Assembly (NCBI RefSeq): GCF_023074055.1
Contig: NZ_JADPKR010000115.1
Coordinates: 62,001-126,000, forward strand
Length of the DNA stretch: 64,000 bases
Origin: Bradyrhizobium sp. 141
Lineage (GTDB): Bacteria > Pseudomonadota > Alphaproteobacteria > Rhizobiales > Xanthobacteraceae
Direction: 5' to 3'
Positions 54,087 through 61,984 of the stretch are shown here, in pieces. The notes beneath the pieces are model-generated. The model saw only the letters and a program-made list of their open reading frames with translations, was not told the origin of the DNA and made no database searches. Both the position numbers and the translations under genes were made by a program. Position 1 is the first letter of the stretch, and each line of letters begins with the position of its first letter.

Positions 54087-56526
54087 TCGCACCCGGCCTT
54101 CGCTGGAACAGGCCATCGACTTCCTGATGCTGCTGCGCCCTGACGGGCCGTGGCAGTTGTCTGCGATCAATCCGAACGTCAATAACGACATTAAGACCAT
54201 CACCGCGACGACCGCCGACCAGGCGCGCGTGTTCCTCAATCGCTATAACGGCAACCACAATCTCTACTACGCGCCCAATCCGGTGCGGATCAAGGACAAG
54301 AAGGCAGCGAAGACGGACGTCAGCGCGATCGAATTTCTGCCCGGCGATCTCGACCCGCACGAGGGTGAAGCGCCCGAGGCCGCGAAGGCCCGCTTTCTCA
54401 CGGCGCTGAAATCGTTTGAGCCCACGCCGATGTTTGTGGTCGATAGCGGCAACGGCGTGCAGGTGCTGTGGCGTCTCGACCAGCCGATCCCGCTGCCCGA
54501 TCCGGTCATGGTCATCGATGGCGATGGCAAGACGAAGCCGGCTCTCTCGCCGGAAGCGCAAGCCATCGTTGCCGATGCCGAAGCCCGTTCCAAGGCGGCG
54601 ATGGAGAAATTGGATAGCGTCGCCGGAACGCAGAACATCGACCGCATCCTGCGCTTGCCTGGCACCAAGAATCTGCCGACCAAGGCGAAGATCAAGAAGG
54701 GCCGCAAGGCATGCGAGTCGAGCCTGCTCGCCTATAACGAGCTTGCTGAGTGCAAGCTGGATGACTTTCCGATCGGCCCCGGCAGCAAGGCTGGTAGCTC
54801 CGGGGACAGCACGAGCAGCAACGCTGGTAGCAGCAACAACACCGGCAGCGCCAGTCCGACGAGCAGCAACGCGAGCGGCACCAGCAGCATAGATTGGGCC
54901 GTTATCGAGAAACATCGCGGCTGGCTGAAGAGCGCCGCCGATCTGCTTCCCGACTTCAGCGCCAAGGGCAAGGCGATCGTCGGGCATTCCGGCAATCTCA
55001 AGGACCTCAATTTCGATCTCCAGCACGCCGGCGCCCTTGTCAAGCCGTACCAGAGCTGGAGCGAGGTGTCCCTTGCGCTTGCCGCCATCTTCAAATCCGA
55101 TGGTCGCTACAGCAATGAGCAGATCGCGGCGGCATTGCTGTGCGACCTGGAATGCAATCAGCACATCAAGAACCAATCGAACAAGCGGCGAGCCATCGAA
55201 CGCCTGATCCTGCGGTCACACGCCCCAGCGTCGGGCAAGGTACAACGGGCAGACATGCCCGACTGGCGCGAAAAAACGGAAGGCGGCTCGCCGCTGCCCA
55301 GCATGCACAACGCACGCCTTGCCATCACTGCGCTCGGCATCGCGTGCAGCTACAACATCTTCCACAACAAGTTTTTGTTTGGCTTCAAGGAAGACGCCAC
55401 ACGCCACGCCCTCGAACAATTTTTTGGCGAAGTGACCGACAACGGCGTCATCGCGCTGCGGCAGATGATGTCGGATACCTTTGGGCTTGATTTTCACGAC
55501 AAGTACACGCGCGATGCCGTGATCTCGCTCGCGCTGGAGCATTGCTTCGACCCCGTTGTCGATATGCTTGCGCAAGCCGAGGCGAACTGGGATGGCGTCA
55601 AGCGACTGGACCGCATGGCGGTGGAATACTTCAACTGCGAGGACACCAAGCTCAACGCCGCCTTCATGCGGAAAACGATGATCGCAGCAACGGCTCGCGC
55701 CCGCAAGCCCGGCTGCAAGTTCGACAATATCACCGTGTTGGAAAGCGCCGAAGGCTTCAACAAGTCTACCGCGATCCGCGTGCTCGCCGGTGACGAGAAT
55801 TTCTCCGACGAGAGCATTATCGGCAAGGAGAGCCGCGAGGTCCAGGAGCAACTCGCTGGGGTCTGGCTTCACGAGAACGCCGAACTCGCGGGCATGCAAA
55901 AGAAGGAAGTCGAAAAAATCAAGAACTACGCATCGAAGCAGGTGGACCGCGCACGCCCCGCGTATGGTCATTTCAACAAGTTGCAACCGCGTCGCTCAGT
56001 CGAATTTGGCACCACCAATTCGGCCGAATACCTGCAATCGCAGACCGGCAATCGGCGGTTCTGGCCGCTGCGGGTTCTCAAGAGCATCGACATCGAGAAA
56101 CTGCGGCGCGACCGGTTGCAGTTGTGGGGCGAGGCGGCGCGCTATCAGAGCCAAGGCGAAAGCCTGGTGCTCGATGAGGCGCTGTGGGGCGAGGCCGGCA
56201 TCGAGCAGGAGGCCCGCCGCATCACTGATCCCTGGGAGGACGTGCTCCGCGACATGCCGAAAGTAGCTGCTGTCCGTGAGTTCAAGGACGGCTACTGGCG
56301 AGAGGAGGACGTGCAGATCATTTATCGCGATGACGAAGCTGGTGAAGACCGCGTCGCCGCAGCAGACCTCCTGGAATATCTCCTCAAGATTCCGCCGGGC
56401 GCCCAGCAGACCGGGCATTCGATGCGGTTGTCTGCCGTGATGCGCAAGCTGGGCTGGGATCGTCCCGACAACGGCAACCTGACGATCGGCGACAAGCGGG
56501 TGAAGGGCTACTTCAGACGCTCATGA
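54079..56526 (+). CDS. RepB-like primase fused to VapE helicase-type ATPase
   Basis: An 815-aa replication protein starting at ATG 54079 (MHDRTRPSLEQ); a longer frame from 53938 is rejected as it overlaps the methyltransferase. Residues 1-210 form an AEP/RepB-type primase with PGDLDPHEGE and DSGNGVQVLWRL. A Ser/Gly/Asn-rich linker (residues about 235-275) leads to the VapE ATPase: Walker A-like EGFNKSTAIRVLAG, VWLHENAEL as Walker B region and FGTTNSAEYLQ...TGNRRFWPL as sensor and arginine finger. Such proteins initiate replication of excised satellites and phages. Confidence 0.85.
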   Translation: MHDRTRPSLEQAIDFLMLLRPDGPWQLSAINPNVNNDIKTITATTADQARVFLNRYNGNHNLYYAPNPVRIKDKKAAKTDVSAIEFLPGDLDPHEGEAPEAAKARFLTALKSFEPTPMFVVDSGNGVQVLWRLDQPIPLPDPVMVIDGDGKTKPALSPEAQAIVADAEARSKAAMEKLDSVAGTQNIDRILRLPGTKNLPTKAKIKKGRKACESSLLAYNELAECKLDDFPIGPGSKAGSSGDSTSSNAGSSNNTGSASPTSSNASGTSSIDWAVIEKHRGWLKSAADLLPDFSAKGKAIVGHSGNLKDLNFDLQHAGALVKPYQSWSEVSLALAAIFKSDGRYSNEQIAAALLCDLECNQHIKNQSNKRRAIERLILRSHAPASGKVQRADMPDWREKTEGGSPLPSMHNARLAITALGIACSYNIFHNKFLFGFKEDATRHALEQFFGEVTDNGVIALRQMMSDTFGLDFHDKYTRDAVISLALEHCFDPVVDMLAQAEANWDGVKRLDRMAVEYFNCEDTKLNAAFMRKTMIAATARARKPGCKFDNITVLESAEGFNKSTAIRVLAGDENFSDESIIGKESREVQEQLAGVWLHENAELAGMQKKEVEKIKNYASKQVDRARPAYGHFNKLQPRRSVEFGTTNSAEYLQSQTGNRRFWPLRVLKSIDIEKLRRDRLQLWGEAARYQSQGESLVLDEALWGEAGIEQEARRITDPWEDVLRDMPKVAAVREFKDGYWREEDVQIIYRDDEAGEDRVAAADLLEYLLKIPPGAQQTGHSMRLSAVMRKLGWDRPDNGNLTIGDKRVKGYFRRS

Positions 56527-56969
56527 AGCCAACAGCTATGCACTTTCGGCATGAGACGCGGACGACCTGGACGACCAGGGACGACGAGGATGGGCATTTC
56601 CTACTTGCTCCAGGATGTGCTGCCCGGCAGGCGGCACGCGACAGCGCCATGGTGCGTGTCTGGAGAACTCTTCTCAACAGGTCATCCAGGTCATCCAGGT
56701 CGTCCTTATGGCTCTCTGCACAGCGTTTTTCTCGCAAGCGGCTGGTCGTCCGTTTTCGGGGGACTTGGTCGGCCAAGCCGTCCTCTGGGTCGTTGGAGGG
56801 CGCTGACAGCAATGCTGCCCCAGGGGGGCGCCCCGCTCCATGGGGGGTGCACTCGAAACGGCCTGCAAAGCCCCGATTACCGCACGGGCTCGTCCGTTTG
56901 CACTGGGATCAGATTCCGAGAAGGGGGTTGCCCATCGTGACGGCATTTAGCCCACGGGGGGCACCGTGA
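56523..56969 (+). CDS. Possible coupled ORF after VapE
   Basis: A 148-codon frame whose ATG (56523) overlaps the VapE stop in ATGA, and whose TGA (56967-56969) overlaps the GTG of the next gene, so it is framed exactly by coupled starts. The predicted product is Arg/Ser/Trp-rich (TRTTWTTRDDEDGHF, then SSRSSRSSL) and has no known domain. It contains the imperfect inverted repeat at 56560-56705, which may be the real functional element. Coding status is doubtful. Confidence 0.35.
   Translation: MKPTAMHFRHETRTTWTTRDDEDGHFLLAPGCAARQAARDSAMVRVWRTLLNRSSRSSRSSLWLSAQRFSRKRLVVRFRGTWSAKPSSGSLEGADSNAAPGGRPAPWGVHSKRPAKPRLPHGLVRLHWDQIPRRGLPIVTAFSPRGAP
56560..56705. repeat. Imperfect inverted repeat with CATCCAGGT units
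   Basis: The arm at 56560-56585 (GGACGACCTGGACGACCAGG...) is complementary to the arm at 56680-56705, which carries two tandem TCATCCAGG units followed by TCGTCC. About 20 of the 26 positions pair. It lies just after the primase-VapE gene, where an origin or replication-protein binding region could be; that is speculation. Confidence 0.55.
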
Positions 56970-57211
56970 AAACCAAGGCGAAGGCGCACCCTGCACCGAC
57001 GGCCGCCGCCCAGCGCATGCGGGAACACCGCGCGCGCAAGGCAACCGGCGCGACGCGAATCGCCTTTGATGTCGACGGGGACGACAAAGATTGGCTTCGC
57101 AGCCAGGGCGTGCTGCGGGAGTGGGACGAGGACAATGGACTTGCACTGGCCCAAGCCTTGAAGCTGGCGCTGCAGAAACTGCATCGCAAGTTACAGCGTA
57201 ACGAAGGTTGA
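56966..57211 (+). CDS. Small basic protein, possibly DNA-binding
   Basis: An 81-aa protein from GTG 56966. The N-terminal half is Lys/Arg/Ala-rich (AAQRMREHRARKATGATRIAFDVDG), followed by an acidic and a helical part (LALAQALKLALQKLHRKLQ). The pattern RMREHRARK resembles short ribbon-helix-helix-like proteins of mobile elements, but no family can be named. It belongs to the element's downstream gene run. Confidence 0.55.
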   Translation: MKTKAKAHPAPTAAAQRMREHRARKATGATRIAFDVDGDDKDWLRSQGVLREWDEDNGLALAQALKLALQKLHRKLQRNEG

Positions 57212-57262
57212 GATCGTGATCTGCTATTTGAAGGTCGACTTCGAAATGAAGAGGGGGCGACA

Positions 57263-57529
57263 ATGGTCGTCAGGCTAGCAGCGAGTGAAGTGGAAACAGG
57301 TCGCCGTTTGGTTGCCCGCAAGATGGCCCGTTCGGTGGTTCGCATTTTGCCGGAAGCCGATGATCTGGTTGCAATCAATCGGATAGCCAAGCAAATCCGC
57401 GAGCTGCTCTGGCACCGCGATGATCCTGACAGCATGCGCGCGTGTCGCGCGCTGATCCGCGAGCAAGCCCAGCTGTCGCTTGCGTATGAGCGACGCCATG
57501 GGAAAGCACCCAACATCGAGCGCGTGTAA
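57263..57529 (+). CDS. Hypothetical protein of the element
   Basis: An 88-aa helical, Arg-rich protein (MVVRLAASEVETGRRLVARK...). ATG 57263 has GAGGGGG 9-15 bases upstream. Its TAA abuts the next start (ATG 57530) directly. No domain recognised. Confidence 0.55.
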   Translation: MVVRLAASEVETGRRLVARKMARSVVRILPEADDLVAINRIAKQIRELLWHRDDPDSMRACRALIREQAQLSLAYERRHGKAPNIERV

Positions 57530-57865
57530 ATGACGGACATCCCAACTCCCGAAGAGCGCCGTGCGATCGAAGCCAGGGTGTCGCCCCAGCGGCGAGCCGA
57601 GATCGAAGGCCTCGTCAAATCGCTGGCACCGGTGATCGGCGATTTCGTACTGGCAGCAATCACGCCGCTGAAAGAGCGGCTCAAAGAACTCGAATCGCGC
57701 CCGACACTGCGGTACTTGGGCATTTGGGATGTATCGCGGACGTATCCGCCGGGGTCCTTCGTGACGCATGCGGGTTCAGTTTGGCATACCGAGACGGAAA
57801 GCACCGGCGTTCGGCCGGGTGAAAGCGGATTCTGGCGACTGGCTGTGAAGCGTGGAACAAAATGA
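57530..57865 (+). CDS. Phage-type protein with carbohydrate-binding-like C-terminus
   Basis: A 111-aa protein. The C-terminal 50 residues (LRYLGIWDVSRTYPPGSFVTHAGSVWHT...GFWRLAVKRG) match the short aromatic-rich CBM5/12-like module (GxWdxxxxYxxGdxVtxxGsxWxa) found at the ends of phage tail or head-decoration proteins. The N-terminal 60 residues are helical (EERRAIEARVSPQRRAEIEGLVKSL). It suggests phage ancestry of this run. Its TGA overlaps the next ATG. Confidence 0.7.
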   Translation: MTDIPTPEERRAIEARVSPQRRAEIEGLVKSLAPVIGDFVLAAITPLKERLKELESRPTLRYLGIWDVSRTYPPGSFVTHAGSVWHTETESTGVRPGESGFWRLAVKRGTK

Positions 57866-58089
57866 CTTTAGATGAAGCAAACGCCGAGTTGTGCCGCCAT
57901 CGCGATCTTGCGCTCACGGCCTATGCGCACCGTCTGCTCGCTCAAGGTGCCGACATTCACGGCGAACAGTTTCGTGCGGACTTGTCGAAATACGCCACCG
58001 AGCTGGAGGCGTGGCGGAGCAAAGCTATGGAGGGCTTGCGGCAGTTTGTCCAGGCGATGATGGAGCGGCCGGGCGCGACGTTGCACTGA
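57862..58089 (+). CDS. Small helical hypothetical protein
   Basis: A 75-aa helical protein (MTLDEANAELCRHRDLALTAYAHRLL...), with ATG 57862 in ATGA overlap with the preceding gene. No domain recognised. It is the last gene of the tightly packed element run. Confidence 0.55.
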   Translation: MTLDEANAELCRHRDLALTAYAHRLLAQGADIHGEQFRADLSKYATELEAWRSKAMEGLRQFVQAMMERPGATLH

Positions 58090-58171
58090 CTTGCCGACTA
58101 GCTTACCGAGTTTCTGTTGGCGTTTTGAGGAGCGCTGTAGGACTTTTGGGATCAATTTGCATCGATCGGTC

Positions 58172-58423
58172 TCACTCGCGGGCCACCACCCTCGCCGTTG
58201 TCGCAATCAGCGCGCCCTCGGAGAATGGGGGTTGTGAAACCGTGTGCTGTTGGAGAAGCCATCGGCGATCACGTTCGCGGCGCGCCCTGAACAGGTCGAG
58301 GCACTTCTTGGAGCAAAGCGCGGTTCGCCAGGAGTAATAACGGATCAGGCCAAACTTCCCGCCACACATAGCACAGTTCTTCGCTGCGGAACGGCACTCC
58401 GCGTATTCCAAGCTATCGCACAT
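58172..58423 (-). CDS. Small zinc-finger-like hypothetical protein
   Basis: An 83-aa protein. ATG at 58421-58423 has a perfect AAAGGAGG five bases upstream, so the longer frame starting at 58483 is rejected. Four cysteines, CAMCGGKFGLIRYYSWRTALCSKKC, form a treble-clef-like zinc site, followed by a basic helix LDLFRARRERDRRWL. This is a frequent bradyrhizobial hypothetical type; a regulatory nucleic-acid binding role is possible. Confidence 0.72.
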   Translation of the reverse strand: MCDSLEYAECRSAAKNCAMCGGKFGLIRYYSWRTALCSKKCLDLFRARRERDRRWLLQQHTVSQPPFSEGALIATTARVVARE

Positions 58424-58622
58424 GCTGCCTCCTTTGGGCGGGTGGGGTTCTTGGAATCCAGCCGCGCAACACTTCTTCGGCACCGTGACCCCACTTTTGT
58501 TGGATTCGTCAGGAAGGTCGCTCGTTCAAGAGTTACTCAGCAAAAAAACTCTACTCAGTTCACCAGGAAAATTCTTGTGAGTTTGAGCCAGAAATTTTGG
58601 ATTTCGTGCTGCTGAGGCACTC

Positions 58623-59663
58623 TCACCTCACGGAGTTGGAGGCCCGGAACTCTCGGGGTGTCAGACCTGTCCAATTGGTAAAGGCGTGAGTAAACGAACT
58701 GACCTCACGATACCCCAAGAGCCACGCGATCTCCGAGATTGGCAATTGCTCTTCGCGCAAGTAGTGCCTGGCTAACGCCTGTCGCAGATCGGTAAGTACC
58801 GCCGAGAACGTTGCGCCCTCTTCTGACAATGCCCGAGCGAACGTGCGGCGGCTCATGCCAAGGCGCCGGGCAACTTCAAGCACATTGCCTTTGCCGTTGG
58901 GGAGTAGTTGGGCGAGCTGATCTTCGACTTGGGATCGGATGCTGGCGCGCAGTTTTTTACGCTGACCGAGCGCTTCATCGGCATATTTGAGCAATAGCTT
59001 GTTCAGATGGACTTCAGCGCCGATAACCGGCAAAGAGCCGATCGACTTTGGAAAAAGAATCTCGTCCGTGTCGGCCGCATAAGTGATCATACACCCTAGA
59101 TGGGTTCGCACATCGTTCGGTATATGCGTTCTCAGATGCCTTAATTTGACCTGCCTCGGTGCGACTCTACCGCCGGTTAGCGCTCGACAGATGCGCAGCA
59201 AGGTGACAAGCCAAAACTCTGTGTGGTGGCGATCGGTGCCACGATCCAAGGTCGGGTATTCAAGCCCTATCGTGACAGCGGTGTTGATAGAAAGGCGTAT
59301 CCGAATGCCTTCATTATTGATTGCACAATAGCGCTCCGCGCTTCGAAGCGCATCGACGAGCCGATCGGATGACGCCATGACATAGTACACCAACCCGATT
59401 TCGCCCAGTTCAAACTCCTGAGCCAGGCGAAATCCAAAATATTCGTCGTGCAGCTCAGTGGCAGCAAGCTCGAGTATCTTGATTTGCGACTCCGCTTTCA
59501 CGCGGCAGTCGAGATTCTCAATACCATGAATTGCTAGACCTGCATCCGCCAGAACTGGCTTTAAGTCTTTGCCCGCCTTCCGTAGCCGAGCGCAGGCGAG
59601 CCGGGCTATTCCTCCGGTAGCAGTTGGTATCGAGGAAAGGCGGCCCGTAAGCTTCTTGCGCAT
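58623..59663 (-). CDS. AraC-family transcriptional regulator (OruR/ArgR-like)
   Basis: A 346-aa regulator with an N-terminal Arabinose_bd-type domain (ILELAATELHDEYFGFRLAQEFELGEIGLVYYVMASS) and a C-terminal AraC HTH pair: VLEVARRLGMSRRTFARALSEEGATF and ISEIAWLLGYREVSSFTHAFTNWTGLTPREFR. Members regulate nearby catabolic genes, but no catabolic gene is adjacent. A perfect FixK/FNR box lies about 145 bases upstream of its start. Confidence 0.88.
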   Translation of the reverse strand: MRKKLTGRLSSIPTATGGIARLACARLRKAGKDLKPVLADAGLAIHGIENLDCRVKAESQIKILELAATELHDEYFGFRLAQEFELGEIGLVYYVMASSDRLVDALRSAERYCAINNEGIRIRLSINTAVTIGLEYPTLDRGTDRHHTEFWLVTLLRICRALTGGRVAPRQVKLRHLRTHIPNDVRTHLGCMITYAADTDEILFPKSIGSLPVIGAEVHLNKLLLKYADEALGQRKKLRASIRSQVEDQLAQLLPNGKGNVLEVARRLGMSRRTFARALSEEGATFSAVLTDLRQALARHYLREEQLPISEIAWLLGYREVSSFTHAFTNWTGLTPREFRASNSVR

Positions 59664-59805
59664 CGAGCCCTCTCATCTTTCAAACGGGCAATGGCCTGAA
59701 ACCACATTATTTGGATCGGCCAGAGGATGGCGCAGTTGGTTTGCGCGCGGCTGTCAAGTTTCACAGCGCTAGCACGATGCGGTAAGCTGAAGGTCAGCGT
59801 TGCCG

Positions 59806-59819
59806 TTGATCTAGATCAA
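59806..59819. promoter_or_regulatory. FixK/FNR-type box
   Basis: TTGATCTAGATCAA: the perfect palindromic consensus TTGAT-N4-ATCAA bound by FixK and FNR regulators under low oxygen. It lies 143 bases before the AraC gene start (minus strand). On the plus strand no supported gene follows, so its target is either the AraC gene or a lost gene. Confidence 0.65.
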
Positions 59820-59931
59820 TCTTCGACTCTCACACCCGTACAACGGCAACGTCGGAACTCGCTACGGAGCTACTGACGACCAAATCGATGTCGTGTTGTG
59901 CGGATCTGACTGTAGGCTCATGCGTTTAGGA

Positions 59932-60021
59932 CTACATCCCGAACAACACCCAGACCATCGCGACTAACAAACTGACAAACCAAACAATTGAAGCCAAGAA
60001 CAACCAGTCGCTTCCCGTCAT
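59932..60021 (-). CDS. Possible 29-aa membrane peptide
   Basis: ATG at 60019-60021 to TAG at 59932-59934 encodes MTGSDWLFLASIVWFVSLL and ten more residues, nearly all one hydrophobic helix. No Shine-Dalgarno is visible. Short membrane peptides of this form occur in Rhizobiales, but this call is weak. Confidence 0.35.
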   Translation of the reverse strand: MTGSDWLFLASIVWFVSLLVAMVWVLFGM

Positions 60022-60615
60022 GATGATGAGTGCGTTTAGTATCGCTGCCGCTTTTTGTCTTACTTGCATGGTGCCTGGCGCTCTAGCGGACAACGCCAAG
60101 CAAGTCCTGCTATCAGGTGCCAACAAATTGGGAATTTGGGCCAGCCGAGCCGACAGACTCTTTCCGTTTCGGCCGGTCAGAGGGCGACACGGCCGACTAA
60201 GACGGATAAAAGGGGTCCTGCTTCCTAGCGTCGATCAGAAGGACAGTGCAGAAAATGAACAGCGCCCAACGCTCCGTAAGATTACGGCGCGCGGGCCAAC
60301 TTCGCCTTCCGGATGGTTCGGATCGAGCGTGCGTGATGGCTAAGAACGCTATCGTGGACCTGGGAAGCGATTTCGGCCTGGGGGCTCAAGAGGGGCGTTT
60401 GGAGTCCCTGTTCGCCCATCGCGTCGGTTGGCGCCTGCAGCGGCAGGTCTGAAGCCGGGAGTAGAGCCGACGTCATCGCCTCCGGTGCAGATCGGCCGTT
60501 GAGGTCCGCTGTTAGTGACTCGGGCGAGCCTCCCTTACCGACGCTTTAGGGCGGCGTGGGCTGGCGATGCTGATCTTCCAGCAGCGCGGAAGCGAGCGCC
60601 AGCAAGCTCTGCTCG

Positions 60616-61221
60616 TCATAGCTCGCGCTCCATCGCTGGATGCTTGCGGTTCTTCACTTTGATCCAATAGCGACAGCGACCGCCCTCATAAGGACGATCG
60701 CGCCGCTTGGACACCAGTCCCTCAAGCCCGATGTTGCAGGCCGCTCGAAACAGATCAGGCCCAAGCTCACCGCGCTCGAAGGGATTGACGAACACACCTT
60801 CAGGACGCCGCGCCAACAGGCGCTCCAAGTTCGCCTTCCGCATCGACAAGGGGAGCAAGCGAAGGTCGTCACCGCCTTCGGCCAGAATATCGAACGCACA
60901 GAACTGCACTTCGTGATCGTGCTTGCGCGAGTGCAGCGCGTTGAAATCGGAGACACCATCGACGCCGAGCACGACCGCCTCGCCGTCGAGCACGAACTGC
61001 TTCTGGCGGACCTTACGCGCGGCTTCCACGATCCACGGATAACGGCTGGCCCAGTTGTAGCCGCCACGGGTGATCAGGCGCACGCGGTCGCCATCGCGCT
61101 CCAGGCGGAGGCGGTACCCATCGTATTTTACTTCATGAAGCCAATCGGCGCCGTTCGGGACTGCAATGCCCTTGGTCGGCAGGCAAAACTCAAATGAACG
61201 GCATGCGAGAAGAATAGGCAT
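60616..61221 (-). CDS. Short ATP-dependent DNA ligase
   Basis: A 201-aa protein with the nucleotidyltransferase core of ATP-dependent ligases. Motif I is EVKYDGYRL (adenylated Lys in KYDG), followed by RLITRGGYNW (motif Ia), FVLDGEAVVL (motif III), FDILAEGG, GLEGLVSKRRDRPY (motif IV) and RYWIKVKN (motif V). No OB-fold follows. Start MPILLACRSFEF (61221) was preferred to 61266. Stand-alone ligase cores of this size are common in Bradyrhizobium and relate to the LigD ligase domain; partners may supply missing parts. Confidence 0.8.
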   Translation of the reverse strand: MPILLACRSFEFCLPTKGIAVPNGADWLHEVKYDGYRLRLERDGDRVRLITRGGYNWASRYPWIVEAARKVRQKQFVLDGEAVVLGVDGVSDFNALHSRKHDHEVQFCAFDILAEGGDDLRLLPLSMRKANLERLLARRPEGVFVNPFERGELGPDLFRAACNIGLEGLVSKRRDRPYEGGRCRYWIKVKNRKHPAMEREL

Positions 61222-61222
61222 T

Positions 61223-61500
61223 CGCGGCCTGTTTGCCAGATGTGGAGCTTGGGCAACCGGCCACAAGCTGGCGGGCTGCTCTACGGCCTTGGCGGCAGAT
61301 CAGGTTCAGTTTCGCTACCGGTGCTCCACGGATAGCTTGCTCCACTGCCGATGCGAGCACAGCAAGGTTTTCGGCCAATCTGGCAAACACAACTCGCGCT
61401 TCTTGGGATTAGACGCCAGGTCGCGAATAAGGGCGCACTCCGCCGCGTCTCGCTGGAGCTTCTCTAGCTGGGCCTGCATGTCCTTCATCTGCGGCCTCAA
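61223..61500 (-). pseudogene. Frameshifted small coiled-coil hypothetical gene
   Basis: One frame from 61500 encodes MQAQLEKLQRDAAECALIRDLASNPKKREL and then runs into unrelated sequence. The natural continuation FARLAENLAVLASAVEQAI is present in another frame starting near 61390. The two halves join if two bases (TG) in GAGTTGTGTTTGCC near 61388-61394 are removed. Intact proteins with AAECALIRDLA...KRELFxRLAxHLxxLAxxVExA are frequent in Rhizobiales. The downstream end is approximate. Confidence 0.6.
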
Positions 61501-61984
61501 TGTTCCGGCGTCGGAACATTACAAATACTTGTTCCTGGTCACAAGTGAACACAGCGATAGCGCTCAATGGGACTAGCGTGCGATCACATGGCGCCTTCTC
61601 ACGCGCCAGCCGTCGGACCGCTTGGCCCCCGTACTTGTCCCCTCCAGCCCCCAGGGGTCAGGCTGGCCCGATGGGGGCTTTGCGCAATGTCAAAGTGAGA
61701 GCCTGGCATCTCGGGCAGTGGCATAAGAGGTCCGGTATCAAGGGTAGATCGGACCTGCCGTATGGGAGCGCCCGACCGCCGCTTTTGCCCCTGGCTGTGT
61801 TTGCACACAACCAAGAGACCCATTGCGGACCCCAGGGGTTACCCTGAAAGAGCGAGATTTGATCGGCAGCGTTCAAAGGAGCAGATGAACGACCCGTCGT
61901 GGCAGTCGGCCAGGAACCCATCTACTCGCATTTGCTTAAACAGTTAGATACGAACGCTCTTTGCTATGGTTGACGGAGCCGACA
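61501..61984. other. Gene-poor region with a short direct repeat
   Basis: No supported gene. The 10-mer CCCCAGGGGT occurs at 61649-61658 and 61830-61839. Open frames on both strands here overlap each other and lack initiation signals. Probably degraded accessory DNA. Confidence 0.5.

Larger units (their letters stand above)
59664..60615. other. Gene-poor region
   Basis: About 950 bases with no well-supported gene. It holds the FixK-type box at 59806-59819 and one weak small membrane ORF at 59932-60021. Longer open frames here (such as 60020-60343 plus) lack ribosome binding sites and coherent composition. It may be decayed DNA. Confidence 0.5.

Noticed and set aside
55740-55900. VapE Walker motifs differ from GxxGxGKS/T and DExx, suggesting an inactive ATPase
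   Set aside because: EGFNKSTA and HENAEL are, as far as I know, normal variants in this VapE subfamily; the TTN and GNRRFWP segments are intact.
60020-60343. 107-codon plus-strand frame with a signal-like N-terminus (FSIAAAFCLTCMVPGALA)
   Set aside because: No ribosome binding site, composition changes abruptly after residue 50, and it overlaps a minus-strand membrane ORF of comparable strength.
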